Positions 1 through 9,612 of a DNA stretch of 64,000 nucleotides are shown here, in pieces. A program made the position numbers and the translations under genes. A model generated the notes under the pieces. The model was not told the DNA's origin and searched no databases. It saw only the letters and a list, made by a program, of their open reading frames with translations. Source of the DNA: Bacteroidota bacterium (GTDB lineage: Bacteria > Bacteroidota > Bacteroidia > 2-12-FULL-35-15); the NCBI GenBank assembly GCA_016722565.1, contig JADKIU010000002.1, positions 682,001-746,000 of the forward strand. The letters are read 5' to 3'. Each line of letters begins with the position of its first letter. The first letter of the stretch is position 1.

Positions 1-385
1 TAATCAAATCGCCTTCAATCATGGAATCACCAAAATAAGCGATGCGTGTTTTGTGTTTTTTCTTTTTAATAAGATTAAGTGATTGAAAAAAATGCGATAA
101 GGCAGAAGTGGAATCTTCTTCGAAATCAAAAATATTGCTGGAGTCGGTTTGTCGCAATGCAAAGGCCACACTGTCTTTTGCAATGATGGAATCATTAATG
201 GCTTTGTATGAGATAGCCGCTTTTTTAAACACTCCATTTTGAAGGATGTCGCCAAGCGGAGAAACTTTTTTTGTTTTGTATCCGAATACGGTAAACTCGG
301 TATTGAATTGTGAAAGAATGAGCAACAAGATGGTGATGCTAAACACCATGATGAACGGTTGTGAATTCCTGTTGTGGTTGCTCAT
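1..385 (-). CDS. SGNH/GDSL-type hydrolase-like protein, N-terminal part (cut by window edge)
   Basis: The frame stays open from ATG at 385 to the window edge, so only the first 128 residues are visible. Residues 11-28 form one hydrophobic segment (signal anchor), followed by a polar linker and a basic stretch (KKKKHK). The motif FGDSMIEGD at 118-126 matches block I of SGNH/GDSL esterases, where the Ser of GDS is the nucleophile; the later blocks lie outside the window. Anchored SGNH proteins of this build often act on cell-wall or polysaccharide acyl groups; that role is inferred from the family. The next gene's terminator lies just upstream, so it is transcribed separately. Confidence 0.72.
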   Translation of the reverse strand, partial: MSNHNRNSQPFIMVFSITILLLILSQFNTEFTVFGYKTKKVSPLGDILQNGVFKKAAISYKAINDSIIAKDSVAFALRQTDSSNIFDFEEDSTSALSHFFQSLNLIKKKKHKTRIAYFGDSMIEGDLI

Positions 386-454
386 AGAAACTAAAAAATT
401 GAATCAAAGATACTCTTTGATCTCTTGCAAAAGCGTGCTTAAAAAAAATATAAT

Positions 455-486
455 AAAAAACGCTCTGTTAATAAAAACAGAGCGTT
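455..486 (-). terminator. Rho-independent terminator of the FKBP operon
   Basis: A perfect 11-bp stem (AACGCTCTGTT with AACAGAGCGTT, 459-469 and 476-486) with a 6-nt loop is followed on the minus strand by a T-rich tract. It lies 24 nt past the stop of the triple-FKBP gene and ends the nrnA-FKBP operon. Confidence 0.9.
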
Positions 487-510
487 CAATAATTTTAGGA
501 GAACTATCTC

Positions 511-1734
511 TTAGTGATTATGACCGTCACCAGGACCATGTTGTTCACCATCGGTTACTTCTACCAATTCCACATCGAATGTTAACTCAGCTTTTGAAGG
601 GATCATTGGAGGGCGACCTTGTTCACCGTATGCTAATTGATAAGGAATCACCAATCTCAATTTATCTCCCACATTCATCAAGGCAATACCTTCATCCCAA
701 CCTGGGATAACTTGTCCTTGTCCTAATGGGAATTGAATAGGCTCACCTCTTTCAACGGAAGAGTCGAACATGCTACCATCCGCTAAATAACCGGAGTAAT
801 GCACTTTCACAACTTTTCCAGCCATAGCTTTTACAGTTGAACCGGATCTTTTCACTTCATAATATTTCAAACCAGAAGCTGTTGTTTTTTGCTCTAATCC
901 TTTAATATCATACAATACAGGAGGAACAATAACAGTTACATTTAACATTTCAATGTCCATCACTAAATCCGTATTGGGTGGAATCAATGGTGGATATCCT
1001 TTTTCACCTAATGCTAAATGCGAAGGAATGATTAATCTTGCTTTTTCACCTTTACGCAAAAGCGCAACGCCTTCTTCCCAACCCGGCATCAATTGTTTTT
1101 GACCCATTTTGGTTTTTAGAGGTTGGTTGCGGTCGAATGAATTATCGAATGTTTTTCCATCCAAGAAATAACCGGCATAGTGAAACTCAGCAATGGTTCC
1201 ATTAACGGCTTGTTCACCTGTTTTGTTTTCCACCACTTTGATACATTTCACACCGCTAGCAGTTTTGATGGTATCTTTCCCTTTAACATTGTAGGGGCGA
1301 ATACCTTCTTTTACGTCCAACAATTCAACATCAAAAATAAGTGTTGAGTTGGCAGGAATTTTTCCGGTAGCATTTGCACCGTAACCCAATTCCGGTCCGA
1401 ATTTAATGGTTGCTTTATCACCTACTTGTAGCAATAAAAAAGCTTCATCCCAACCTTTGATAACGTTACCTGCACCTAATTTAAATTCGAAAGGCTGACC
1501 GCGTTTAAGGGAAGAATCAAAAACCGTATCATTGGTAAGCTTACCGGTATAATGCACAATTACTTTATCCCCTGCTTGTGGTTTAATACCGTTTCCTTTT
1601 TCTGTAATGGTGTATTCTAATCCTGATGCTGTTTTCACTGTTTTCGGTTTTTTAACTTTTACGCTTTTCGGCTTTTCTTGTGCGCTTACCGCGATGGTAG
1701 CGAACGCTAAAAGTACGGTTGCTAATTTCTTCAT
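511..1734 (-). CDS. Secreted FKBP-type peptidyl-prolyl isomerase with three FKBP domains
   Basis: 407 residues. A signal peptide (1-19, ending VSAQ) has no lipobox, so a soluble periplasmic or secreted protein is likely. Three FKBP domains follow at about 36-140, 157-264 and 285-392. Domains 1 and 3 keep V-x-HY-(T/S)-G, FDSS and V-I-(K/P)-GWDE; domain 2 is more divergent (HYAGYF, PGWEEG). The protein ends in a His-rich tail (GEQHGPGDGHNH) that might bind metal. It is the last gene of the FKBP operon, 24 nt after its neighbour. FKBPs catalyse prolyl cis-trans isomerisation; a role in folding exported or outer-membrane proteins is inferred. Confidence 0.93.
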   Translation of the reverse strand: MKKLATVLLAFATIAVSAQEKPKSVKVKKPKTVKTASGLEYTITEKGNGIKPQAGDKVIVHYTGKLTNDTVFDSSLKRGQPFEFKLGAGNVIKGWDEAFLLLQVGDKATIKFGPELGYGANATGKIPANSTLIFDVELLDVKEGIRPYNVKGKDTIKTASGVKCIKVVENKTGEQAVNGTIAEFHYAGYFLDGKTFDNSFDRNQPLKTKMGQKQLMPGWEEGVALLRKGEKARLIIPSHLALGEKGYPPLIPPNTDLVMDIEMLNVTVIVPPVLYDIKGLEQKTTASGLKYYEVKRSGSTVKAMAGKVVKVHYSGYLADGSMFDSSVERGEPIQFPLGQGQVIPGWDEGIALMNVGDKLRLVIPYQLAYGEQGRPPMIPSKAELTFDVELVEVTDGEQHGPGDGHNH

Positions 1735-1758
1735 TTTAAAACAAATTTAAAATTTCGT

Positions 1759-2754
1759 TTAATTCACTTTTTGTCCTTGAATTACTTTTCCTTGAGGAGC
1801 AGGAGGAGCATCTTTTACATCCACCAATTCCACATCAAATACCAATGGAGAGAATGGAGGAATTGGTCCACCACCTTGTGCTCCGTAAGCAATTGCAGAA
1901 GGCAAAATCAATTGTCCTTTTGAACCAATGCTCATCAACATAATTCCTTCGTCCCAACCTGGGATAACTTGTCCTTGTCCTACAGGAAACTCGATTGGTT
2001 CGTATGGTCTGCGTTCGTCAAATAAACCTGCTGCTTTCGCTGCTGCTTCATCGCTTGTATCAAACACTGTTCCATCTAATAAACGACCGGTATATTTTAC
2101 TTTTACCAATTGTCCTGCTTTTGGTTTTTTACCGTTTCCTTTTTTGCTTTCAATGTAATACAAACCGCTTGCAGTTGGTGTTCCTGTAATTTTATTGTCC
2201 GCTAAATATTTTGCAAATGTACCCGCTTCTTCGCTTTGACGTTGTGCCATCATTGCTTGTTGCGCTTCCATTTGTTTCTTTTGTTCTGCTTCAGCTTCAG
2301 CTTTTGTGGTGATTTTCTCCAACTTCGCTACGAAGGTTAACATACTTCCTTTTTCAATGTATTCAGGCAATTTAGCCGCTTTAAAAGTGGTTAAATACAC
2401 TGAATCTGCACTAATGATAAAGCCGGCACTGTCGCCAACGCCCATCATAGAAATCGCTTCTTCAAAACTTCCTTTGAAAGTTGATTTTTGTAAAGGGAAT
2501 TCGATGAAGTTTGTTCCGCTAGGGTTTCCAACTTTTGAATCGAATAAAACAGAATCCTTACTGTTTTTATATGACATTACTAAACGAACGATATCACCTT
2601 CTTGTGGTTTAACTGCATTTTCATCTTGCTTAAAAAACTGATAATACAATCCGTTTTCGGTTGCCTCGTATCCCGGATAAGGAGAGTTTGAACAAGACGC
2701 CAATGTTAGCGCTACAGCAACTGCTGCCATTGATTGAGAAAAAGTAATTTTCAT
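1759..2754 (-). CDS. FKBP-type peptidyl-prolyl isomerase lipoprotein, two domains
   Basis: 331 residues. A lipoprotein signal ends at LTLASC (Cys21). Residues about 35-148 form a degenerate FKBP-like domain lacking the GW and AYG signatures. A charged Glu/Gln/Ala-rich helix (about 150-185) leads to a canonical FKBP domain (about 195-317: VKYTGRLLDGTVFD, VIPGWDEG, AIAYGAQGGGPIPP). The degenerate-plus-canonical layout matches the next gene upstream, and both mature ends share a Cys-Asn-Ser-Pro-Tyr pattern, so the two are tandem paralogues. The degenerate domain may be a chaperone or dimerisation module (inference). Confidence 0.92.
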   Translation of the reverse strand: MKITFSQSMAAVAVALTLASCSNSPYPGYEATENGLYYQFFKQDENAVKPQEGDIVRLVMSYKNSKDSVLFDSKVGNPSGTNFIEFPLQKSTFKGSFEEAISMMGVGDSAGFIISADSVYLTTFKAAKLPEYIEKGSMLTFVAKLEKITTKAEAEAEQKKQMEAQQAMMAQRQSEEAGTFAKYLADNKITGTPTASGLYYIESKKGNGKKPKAGQLVKVKYTGRLLDGTVFDTSDEAAAKAAGLFDERRPYEPIEFPVGQGQVIPGWDEGIMLMSIGSKGQLILPSAIAYGAQGGGPIPPFSPLVFDVELVDVKDAPPAPQGKVIQGQKVN

Positions 2755-2763
2755 TTTAAATTA

Positions 2764-3658
2764 TTATTTTTTGGTTAAATTAAGTAATTCTATTTCGTAA
2801 ATAACTGTTGTATATGGTGGAATAATTCCTGTGGAAGAACCATCTTCTCCATAAGCAAGGTGCGAAGGTATAATAAATTTTGCTTTTGCACCTTCATTCA
2901 TTAAACTTATTGCTGTTTCTAATCCCTTAATTACTTGTCCTTGTTCCCCATAAATATATTCCATGGGTTGCCCTCGGTCGTAGGTAGATTCGAATACTTT
3001 TCCGGTAATAAAACTTCCGGTATAATTGATTTTAACCACATTTCCCTTTTCGGGAGGTGTTCCTGCGCCTTGCGTGATGGGCAAATAATACATTCCATTT
3101 CGCTAATTTTGAGTACGACACCTTACTGGTATCCACAAACAATTGGAGTTTTCGTTGCTCTTCAATATCGCGGTCTTCGATTAATGTTTCGTAGCGCTTC
3201 AACTCGGCTTCGTACTCCGATTGGTTGAATATTTTATGCAGTTTTACATCCATCTTCACCACGCTGCCCGGTTTTAGAAACAAGGGTAAATCCGACTTAA
3301 AAAACTGTGTGAACAGGTTGTTGGCGTCCACAATAAACGAAACGCTATCGCCCTCATTCATGGTGGTTAAACCTTCTTCGAAACTGCCTTTGAACGAGGA
3401 ATGGTTAAAGGGAAGAATCACCATCCCGATATCGTTGCTGGAATAAGTATCCATAAAAACAGAATCCTTCTCCGTTTTATAGGTGATGTTGAGTTGCAGG
3501 TAATCACCGATGGACGGTTTTCGTTTTCCATCCCCAATCATTTGCAGCTTGTAATACAATCCGGTATCAGTTTCAGAAAACCCTTTATAGGGCGAATTAT
3601 TGCCACAAGATGCAAAAACAATCGCTCCAACTAATATGTATAATCTATTGATTTTCAA
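2764..3658 (-). CDS. FKBP-type peptidyl-prolyl isomerase lipoprotein, two domains (apparent frameshift)
   Basis: This is read as one gene of about 297 residues interrupted by a +1 frameshift. The upstream part has a lipobox ending at Cys18 (VFASCGN) and a degenerate FKBP-like domain. The downstream part (GTPPEKGNVVKINYTG, VIKGLETA, HLAYGEDGSS) is a canonical domain. Removing one T from the TTT run at 3098-3100 joins them as KLANGMYYLPI, matching the paralogue at 1759-2754. An indel in a homopolymer suggests sequence error more than decay. It lies between its paralogue (9 nt away) and the gldI-like gene (4 nt away). Confidence 0.85.
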
Positions 3659-3662
3659 GAGC

Positions 3663-4205
3663 CTATTTTACAGAAAGTAATTCTAATTCATACAATACGG
3701 ATGCTCTTGGGGGAATCCGTTTTTCATCGCCAATCAAACCATAAGCTAAATGGGAAGGAAGAATCATGGTGGCCTTTTCACCCACATGCATCAATTTCAC
3801 ACCTTCGTGCAAACCGGTTTCTACACTACTCTTATCCACCATAAATTCATATACTCCGGTAGAGTCGGATGAATAACAAAGGGTACCATCCAGCAATTTC
3901 ACTTTAAAATTAAGTCGCACCACCTGCTCCGTTGCCGGCATCACACCTGTTCCTTTTTGCGTCATCATGTATCGCAAGCCACTTCCAGTAGTAATCATAT
4001 CCCAACCTTTATGCTTTACATATTGGTCGATTTCATCACTTTCTTTCTTCACATAAATTTTATTGGCGTCCACCAACTTTTCCTTAAACTCTTTGCTTTC
4101 GACATCGGTTTTAGGACCATGCTCGTTTTTTTGATTGCCGCATGAGAGCTGCAACAAGGTGGCAGCATAAACGATGGCGATAAATAAACTGTTTTTAAAG
4201 GCCAT
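3663..4205 (-). CDS. gldI: GldI-like FKBP lipoprotein
   Basis: 180 residues with a lipobox ending at Cys22 (LLQLSC), a charged helical linker (about 30-70) and one FKBP domain (about 78-180: HLAYGLIGDEKRIPP). Size, lipoprotein nature, linker plus single divergent FKBP domain and the GDEKRI segment resemble GldI, the gliding-motility FKBP lipoprotein of Flavobacterium. GldI is required there for gliding and the T9SS, probably as a folding factor. Its place next to nrnA and near ndk is also familiar. T9SS cargo and a PorP/SprF protein lie within 5 kb. The symbol is a homology judgement; gliding is not shown. Confidence 0.75.
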   Translation of the reverse strand: MAFKNSLFIAIVYAATLLQLSCGNQKNEHGPKTDVESKEFKEKLVDANKIYVKKESDEIDQYVKHKGWDMITTGSGLRYMMTQKGTGVMPATEQVVRLNFKVKLLDGTLCYSSDSTGVYEFMVDKSSVETGLHEGVKLMHVGEKATMILPSHLAYGLIGDEKRIPPRASVLYELELLSVK

Positions 4206-4209
4206 AACT

Positions 4210-5224
4210 CTATTTACGATTTAATGCGGTTTTATATTGCGGCAATAAGGCTTCAAATTTCTGAAGTGTTTTTTCCATACTCAGTTCACTCATTCCTCCA
4301 GCAGCATTAGCATGTCCGCCTCCACTAAAATGTTTTCGGGCAAACACATTCACATCAAAACTTCCTTGCGAACGGAATGATGTTTTGATGATGCCATCGT
4401 TCTACAAAAAAAGCGGCAAAACGAATTCCTTCAATCGACAAAGCATAATTGACAACGCCTTCTGTATCGCCTTTTTGGTATTTGTAATGATCCAATTCCT
4501 TTTGAGTTAAGCTGAAATAAGCCGCTTTATATTCTTTAAACACTTTTAGTTTTTCACTTAAACTATATCCCAACAATTTTATTTTATTCTCGGTACTGCC
4601 ATCATAAATACGGTTGTGGATATCGGCATTTTCAGCACCTGCTTCAATCAAGGCTGCAATAATTTTATGTGTTTTAGCGGTAGTAGATGGGAATCGGAAG
4701 GAGCCGGTATCGGTCATGATGCCCGTATACAAGCAATTACCGATGTCTTTATTCATTAATTTTTTATGTCCCATCATCTGAATCAACTCAAACACCAATT
4801 CGCAGGTAGAACATGCTTTGATGGTGTGCAACATGTATTTTGCAAAATCTTCGGGTTGCAAATGATGATCGATCATGAACTTAATACCTTTCGACTTCCC
4901 AACTTCGTCCCCTAATTTATCGATGCGTTTCAATGAATTAAAATCCAGGCAGAAAATAATGTCTGCTTTGGCAACAAGTGTTTTGGCCGGTTTCGGCTTT
5001 TTGGTAAAATCAATTACCTTATTGTTACCGGGCAACCAGTTTAAAAATGCGGGATAATCATTGGGCGTAATCACATTCACTTTGTGCTTCAATTGTATCA
5101 GGTAATTATACAAGCCCAGCGAAGAACCCATGGCATCACCATCAGGCGACCAATGGGTGACAATTACAATATTTTTTGGCTTTGATAAAAGCGACTTTAC
5201 TTCTTTCAGTTGTTTTGCGTTCAT
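4210..5224 (-). CDS. nrnA: DHH-family phosphoesterase, NrnA-like (apparent frameshift)
   Basis: About 337 residues. DHH motifs are clear: THWSPDGDA near residue 24 (I), DFNSLKR (II), MIDHH (III) and MTDTGSFRF (IV). The intact frame runs to about 4404 and then goes out of register. In the adjacent frame the DHHA1 end continues (ARKHFSGGGHANAAGG) to a stop at 4210-4212, so the GGGH substrate-binding motif is present. The indel near 4396-4404 is not an obvious homopolymer; one extra or two missing bases fit. NrnA degrades nanoRNA and dephosphorylates 3'-phosphoadenosine 5'-phosphate. It is the first gene of the FKBP operon, 4 nt from the gldI-like gene. Confidence 0.88.
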
Positions 5225-5469
5225 AGAAGTACAAATTTACAATAAAATTGCCAGTAAGATGCTATGGATTTTGCCACAGATTCACAGATTAAAAAAATTG
5301 TTGCAGATTCTGTATTTGATAGGTAATCGCATCTGCCAAAATGAACAGGGATAGAAATTTGCGAATCGGTGGATGATTATTTTGAGTTATATTTCAATGG
5401 TTTCTCTTTCAATCAAGATATTTTTTCTAATTTCGCATCCGAATTTTAAAAACCTCAATACTTAAAGAA
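5225..5469. other. Divergent intergenic region between nrnA and ndk, with a dispersed repeat
   Basis: The spacer holds GCCACAGATTCACAGATT at about 5274-5291, a repeat word that recurs near 33391 and 33560-33725. TAATTTCG near 5429, one base from the -7 consensus, could serve ndk. No small gene is seen. Confidence 0.5.
5232..5239 (-). promoter_or_regulatory. Bacteroidota -7 element TAAATTTG upstream of nrnA
   Basis: TAAATTTG on the minus strand matches TAnnTTTG and ends 7 nt before the nrnA ATG, so the transcript would begin at or next to the start codon. No clear -33 TTG is seen. Confidence 0.5.
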
Positions 5470-5889
5470 ATGGCAACAAACAGAACATTTACAATGATTA
5501 AACCGGATGCAGTTGAGAACAACTACATTGGCGGGATATTAAAGATGATTAACGAAGCAGGGTTTCGCATTGTAGCAATGAAATACACGAAATTATCGGC
5601 AGAGGCTGCCGGTAAATTTTATGAAGTACACAAAGAGCGTCCTTTTTATGGCGAGTTAGTAAGTTATATGTCGTCCGGACCAATTGTAGCGGCTATCTTA
5701 GAAAAAGAAAATGCAGTTGCGGATTTCAGAACATTGATTGGTGCAACAGATCCAACAAAAGCTGACGAAGGCACTATTCGTAAAATTTATGCAAAATCAA
5801 TTGCTGCAAATGCAGTACATGGCTCTGATAGCGATGAAAATGCTCAAATTGAAGGCGATTTTTATTTTTCTAAATTGGAAAGATTTTAA
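5470..5889 (+). CDS. ndk: Nucleoside diphosphate kinase
   Basis: 139 residues, full length for the family. It transfers the gamma phosphate of ATP to nucleoside diphosphates through a phosphohistidine. Visible motifs are the N-terminal TFTMIKPDAV, the GPIVAAIL strand, IRKIYAKSIAANAVHGSDS with the catalytic His, and the ending DFYFSKLERF. It is monocistronic, divergent from nrnA and followed by a strong terminator. Confidence 0.98.
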   Translation: MATNRTFTMIKPDAVENNYIGGILKMINEAGFRIVAMKYTKLSAEAAGKFYEVHKERPFYGELVSYMSSGPIVAAILEKENAVADFRTLIGATDPTKADEGTIRKIYAKSIAANAVHGSDSDENAQIEGDFYFSKLERF

Positions 5890-5913
5890 TTCTGCTAAAA
5901 AAACTATAAAAAG

Positions 5914-5944
5914 AAAGCCCTGAGTTTTGCTCAGGGCTTTTTTT
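5914..5944. terminator. Bidirectional terminator between ndk and the DUF2779 gene
   Basis: A perfect 11-bp stem (AAAGCCCTGAG with CTCAGGGCTTT) with a 5-nt loop is followed by T residues on the plus strand and by TTTCTTTTT on the minus strand. It starts 24 nt after the ndk stop and abuts the stop of the convergent gene. Confidence 0.92.
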
Positions 5945-7422
5945 ATGTTACGGTCTCCAACACTTCAAAAATCTTCACCATTGCCAGGGTATCCAGCTTA
6001 CAATATTCCAATAATTGCTCGCGGGTTTCCAGAATTCGGAACATGTCCGTTTCTTTTCTAAGATTTTCGAAGGCAATCATCGCCACACTTCCACTGCCAA
6101 TTTTCAAGTTGGAATAACTCAGTTCGGGAACCAGTGCGGGCAATACATTTTTGATAGAAAAAGAATTTTTCATGTCGGGATGATAAAAGGCTCGCTCCTG
6201 AAATGGTTGCGCTAAATCCACAATCCTGCTCAAGCGTTCATCAATCTGAGCCGTATATTCCGGAAAATCTTTTTTTAATCCGTTCAAGACATTACGCTCC
6301 ATCAAGATATCATACACCAATATTGTTCCTGCCGATTCGGTATCTTTCAACAACGCATCCACAAATGCTTTTCGAGGGTCGGTATGTTGATCTGCTAAAA
6401 ACTCGACATGTTCCAGCGGAGCATTCTTCTCTTTTTTATAATGCAAGGAATATTGAAAAAGGGATGTGCTGATACGGCTTTGTTTGCTGATAGATGGGCA
6501 CTGCAGGCATAAATGTTTCAAAATCCATAAAATAAACAGGATAGGTTACTTTCTGTAAAAATGCAGCCACAGCGGGTTTATCTATCAATGCTTCTTTTCT
6601 TTTGATGGCTTGAATATGAATGTTTACATTTTTATCCAGTTCATTTACTTCAGGAATTTGTTCAATCGTTTTGTATCCTTTATGGTAGAGTTCAAACAAA
6701 TCCGCTTTTTTAATTCCTGTGATTTCAAAAATGGAATTGATGGGTACATTCTTCCAGCAATTGCCCATAAAATCGCAGTTGTAAGGACTAAAACACTGCT
6801 CTCCGATTTTCACATCCGGTTCGGTGGCGGAAGTTGCAACAGCCATCGAGCGATTGATGTTGTCTTCCACAAGTGTTTGATTTTCCAAAACGTTTTTCAA
6901 AACCGATTTGATGGAAAACAAACCATTTAGATTCACATCCCCATTGCGGATGTATTGATTATTGATGATGATCAATGAAATATCTTTTAAAGGAATGCCA
7001 GAATTGGTGATTACCCAATATTGCAGGGAGGCATCCAACAAATAGGTAGGAGAAATTTTGGTAGAACTTTTTACTTCATACGCATACCATTCATTGTCTT
7101 TTTTAACTAGAATATCCAAAATGGCCAATACCTGATTGTGCTGAAAAGCGGCTTCGTAAATGACTCCCACCCCACTTTCAATGAGTTTTTTGGTATTGGC
7201 AACTGCTTCCAGATTGTTGGAGCGTTTGGCAGGGGTAGCATCTGTTCCACCCGGGAACAGCTTTTGAGCGAGCACACCTACATGGTTTCCTCGGTTAAAA
7301 ACCGCTTGTTGCTCGGCAGAAACAGCATCTCTTTTTTGAATGAAATTTTTATAGAGGTACAACGACTTTGGGCATTGGAGTCCACGCAAAAAGGTTGATT
7401 TACTTAAAATATGCTTTTCCAC
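5943..7422 (-). CDS. DUF2779 protein: Cas4-like PD-(D/E)XK nuclease plus RNase H-fold domain (apparent frameshift)
   Basis: About 492 residues as one gene. The N-terminal half has a RecB/Cas4-type core (LDILVKK, then YAYEVKSST giving the D and ExK elements). It also has one Cys near the N terminus (LQCPKS) and a cluster (CFSPYNCDFMGNC) that together resemble the Fe-S ligands of Cas4/AddB nucleases. The C-terminal half begins YFMDFETF, an acidic DEDD-like motif of DUF2779, and ends with YCKLDTLAMVKIFEVL. The frames split at the A5 run 6456-6460; one base fewer gives HIPFQYSLHYKK. Function is unknown; DNA processing is inferred. No CRISPR or defence genes are nearby. Confidence 0.85.
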
Positions 7423-7544
7423 ACGTTTATTATTTACAATTGGAAAACTACAGAATTTTTTTTGATTTTAAACGTTTTTATTGAATATAGACCGAAACCT
7501 AATTTCCGGAGGCAAATGTGCTTTTGATTTCTGATTTATATCGT

Positions 7545-7552
7545 TACATTTG
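7545..7552 (+). promoter_or_regulatory. -7 element TACATTTG upstream of the T9SS cargo gene
   Basis: TACATTTG matches TAnnTTTG and lies 24 nt before the ATG at 7577, giving a normal short leader. Confidence 0.5.
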
Positions 7553-7576
7553 TTTTCCAGATTACTTTTAAAAACT

Positions 7577-8638
7577 ATGATTCGAATAAAAGGATTGGCA
7601 TTTTTTGTATTTGTCATTTCACAGTTGCTATCTATCCATTCATTTGCTCAGTTATCGGTAAATGCCGGCCCCGACAAAACCATTTGTCCGGGAACAAGCA
7701 CCATCATTGGCAACGCAGCACCTGCAACAGGTGGCTTAGCACCGTATACATATTCATGGAATCCATCTGCTTTTTTAAGCAGCTCCACCATCCCAAATCC
7801 TGTTTGTACACCCTCTGCGTATGTTACCTATACACTAACTGTAACTGATGATACAGGAGCTGTAGCAACCGATGAGGTAATTGTCGGCTTTTTTTACACA
7901 GGGTATGTTGATGCCGGAAACGATACCAGCATCTGTGAAAACAGCTTTGCTTTATTGGGTGGAGATTTAAATATTTCAGGAGCAGGTGTAACGTATACCT
8001 GGTTCCCAACCACTTTTTTAAATGACAATACGCTACCTCGTCCAACATCGATACCAACCACCAGCATCACCTATACCTTAACAGCAACACATGCTTCTTG
8101 TCCACCTAAAACCGATCAGGTAACTGTTACGATTATTCCAACACCTGTGATTGATGCCGGACCGGATGTTTACATTCAAGAAGGACAAGTTGCCACCTTA
8201 CAAGCTACGGGCGGTTATTTTTATGCGTGGTCATACATGCCGATAATGTATCAATATACAAGCAATCCGGATGTGGAGCCGTTTGTTACAACTACCTATT
8301 ATTTATATGGAGCCGACATGAGTAATACTTGTCCGGCATACGATTCGGTTATAGTGCATGTTACACCAAGTGAAGAGCTTGTGTTTTACAATACGTTTAC
8401 CCCAAATGGCGATGGAAATAATGATACCTGGTACATCGGAAACATTTATAAATATCCGAACAACAAATTGGAAATTTACAACCGTTATGGGAAAGTAGTA
8501 TATAAAGCAAGCGGTTATTTGAATACATGGGATGGTCAAGCATTTGGTGAACCATTGCCGGAAGGAACTTATTTTTATGTATTGGATTTAGGGGATGGTA
8601 AAGGAAAAAAACACGGTGATGTCACCATTATTGATTAA
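7577..8638 (+). CDS. T9SS type B sorting-domain (gliding motility-associated C-terminal) surface protein
   Basis: 353 residues. The start at ATG 7577 opens directly into a signal peptide (MIRIKGLAFFVF...SFAQ); an upstream in-frame TTG is less likely. The body has PKD/Ig-like segments recurring as VNAGPDKTICPG, VDAGNDTSICEN and IDAGPDVYI, typical of Bacteroidota adhesins. The last 80 or so residues match the type B T9SS signal: FNTFTPNGDGNNDTW-like start, LEIYNRYGKVVY, then TWDG, LPEGTYFYVL and a KGxVTIID-type end. The PorP/SprF gene starts 2 nt after the stop, the usual SprB/SprF-style pairing of cargo and outer-membrane partner. Confidence 0.9.
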   Translation: MIRIKGLAFFVFVISQLLSIHSFAQLSVNAGPDKTICPGTSTIIGNAAPATGGLAPYTYSWNPSAFLSSSTIPNPVCTPSAYVTYTLTVTDDTGAVATDEVIVGFFYTGYVDAGNDTSICENSFALLGGDLNISGAGVTYTWFPTTFLNDNTLPRPTSIPTTSITYTLTATHASCPPKTDQVTVTIIPTPVIDAGPDVYIQEGQVATLQATGGYFYAWSYMPIMYQYTSNPDVEPFVTTTYYLYGADMSNTCPAYDSVIVHVTPSEELVFYNTFTPNGDGNNDTWYIGNIYKYPNNKLEIYNRYGKVVYKASGYLNTWDGQAFGEPLPEGTYFYVLDLGDGKGKKHGDVTIID

Positions 8639-8640
8639 GC

Positions 8641-9602
8641 ATGTTGCGTAAAAAAATTCTATATAGTCTTGTTTTTTGTTTTGTCGCACTTTTAAGTGAA
8701 GCACAGCAGTTGCCGTATTATACACAAAACAAAAACAATGCATTCATGATTAATCCTGGAATTACAGGCACCAAACGATTGCTGGATGCGCGCTTGAATT
8801 ACCGCAAACAATGGGTAGGATATGATGGCGCACCAACCACCATCAGCCTTGGTTTACATTCCCGATTTTTAAAAGGAAAAATGGGAGCTGGATTGTATTT
8901 GATGCAAGATAAAATCGGGCCATCGAAACAAACGAATATTGGTGCGGCTTATGCATATCACCTTCGTTTTCCGGATTGTGAATTATCTGCAGGGTTAGCG
9001 GGTAATTTTACGAAGTATACGTTGAATGGAAATTACATGTCGTTGCACAACAATCAAGATCCATCCATTGATCAACTGATAACAAACAGTACGTGGGTGG
9101 CGGATGCAAACTTTGGTATTTATGTTTACAACGATCGTTTTCATGTGGGCGCCAGCGCTTTGCATTTAATGCAATCCACTGCCGAATTTTACAAAGAAGA
9201 CACTACAAAAAAAGGAACCATTAAATACATTACACAAGCCAACTTTACATTGGGTTATAACTTTTCACAAAACCCTGATTACGTTTGGGAAAGCACCTTG
9301 ATGGGTCAATATGTAAAAGGTGCGCCAATGATGCTGGATTATACCTTGCGTGTTCACTTTTTGAAAAAGCATTTACTGGTGTATCGATTCGTTTGCGTGA
9401 TGCAATTGCGATTCATGCCGGAGTAACGATTCTTGAAAATTATCAGATCAGTTATTCGTACGATATTCAGATTGGCGGATTAAAAAGGTATAATAGCGGT
9501 ACACATGAAATCATGTTGTCGGTGAGCCACAATATTTTTAAAATCAAACGCGGAAGAGATAACAGTAAATTCCTGAATCAGAAATACGGTTATTTGTTTT
9601 AG
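8641..9602 (+). CDS. PorP/SprF family type IX secretion membrane protein (apparent frameshift)
   Basis: About 320 residues. A signal peptide (ending LLSEAQQ) is followed by the family start LPYYTQNKNNAFMINPGITGT, RKQWVGYDGAPTT, and repeated beta strands (GAGLYLMQDKIGP, YAYHLRF). Family members are outer-membrane barrels that assist secretion or anchoring of type B T9SS cargo. Frames split at the T5 run 9358-9362; one more T gives VHFFEKAFTGVSIRLRDAI and the C-terminal strand SVSHNIFKIKR. The tail GRDNSKFLNQKYGYLF is basic and aromatic. It is cotranscribed with the cargo gene. Confidence 0.9.
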
Positions 9603-9612
9603 CAAACCTCCT

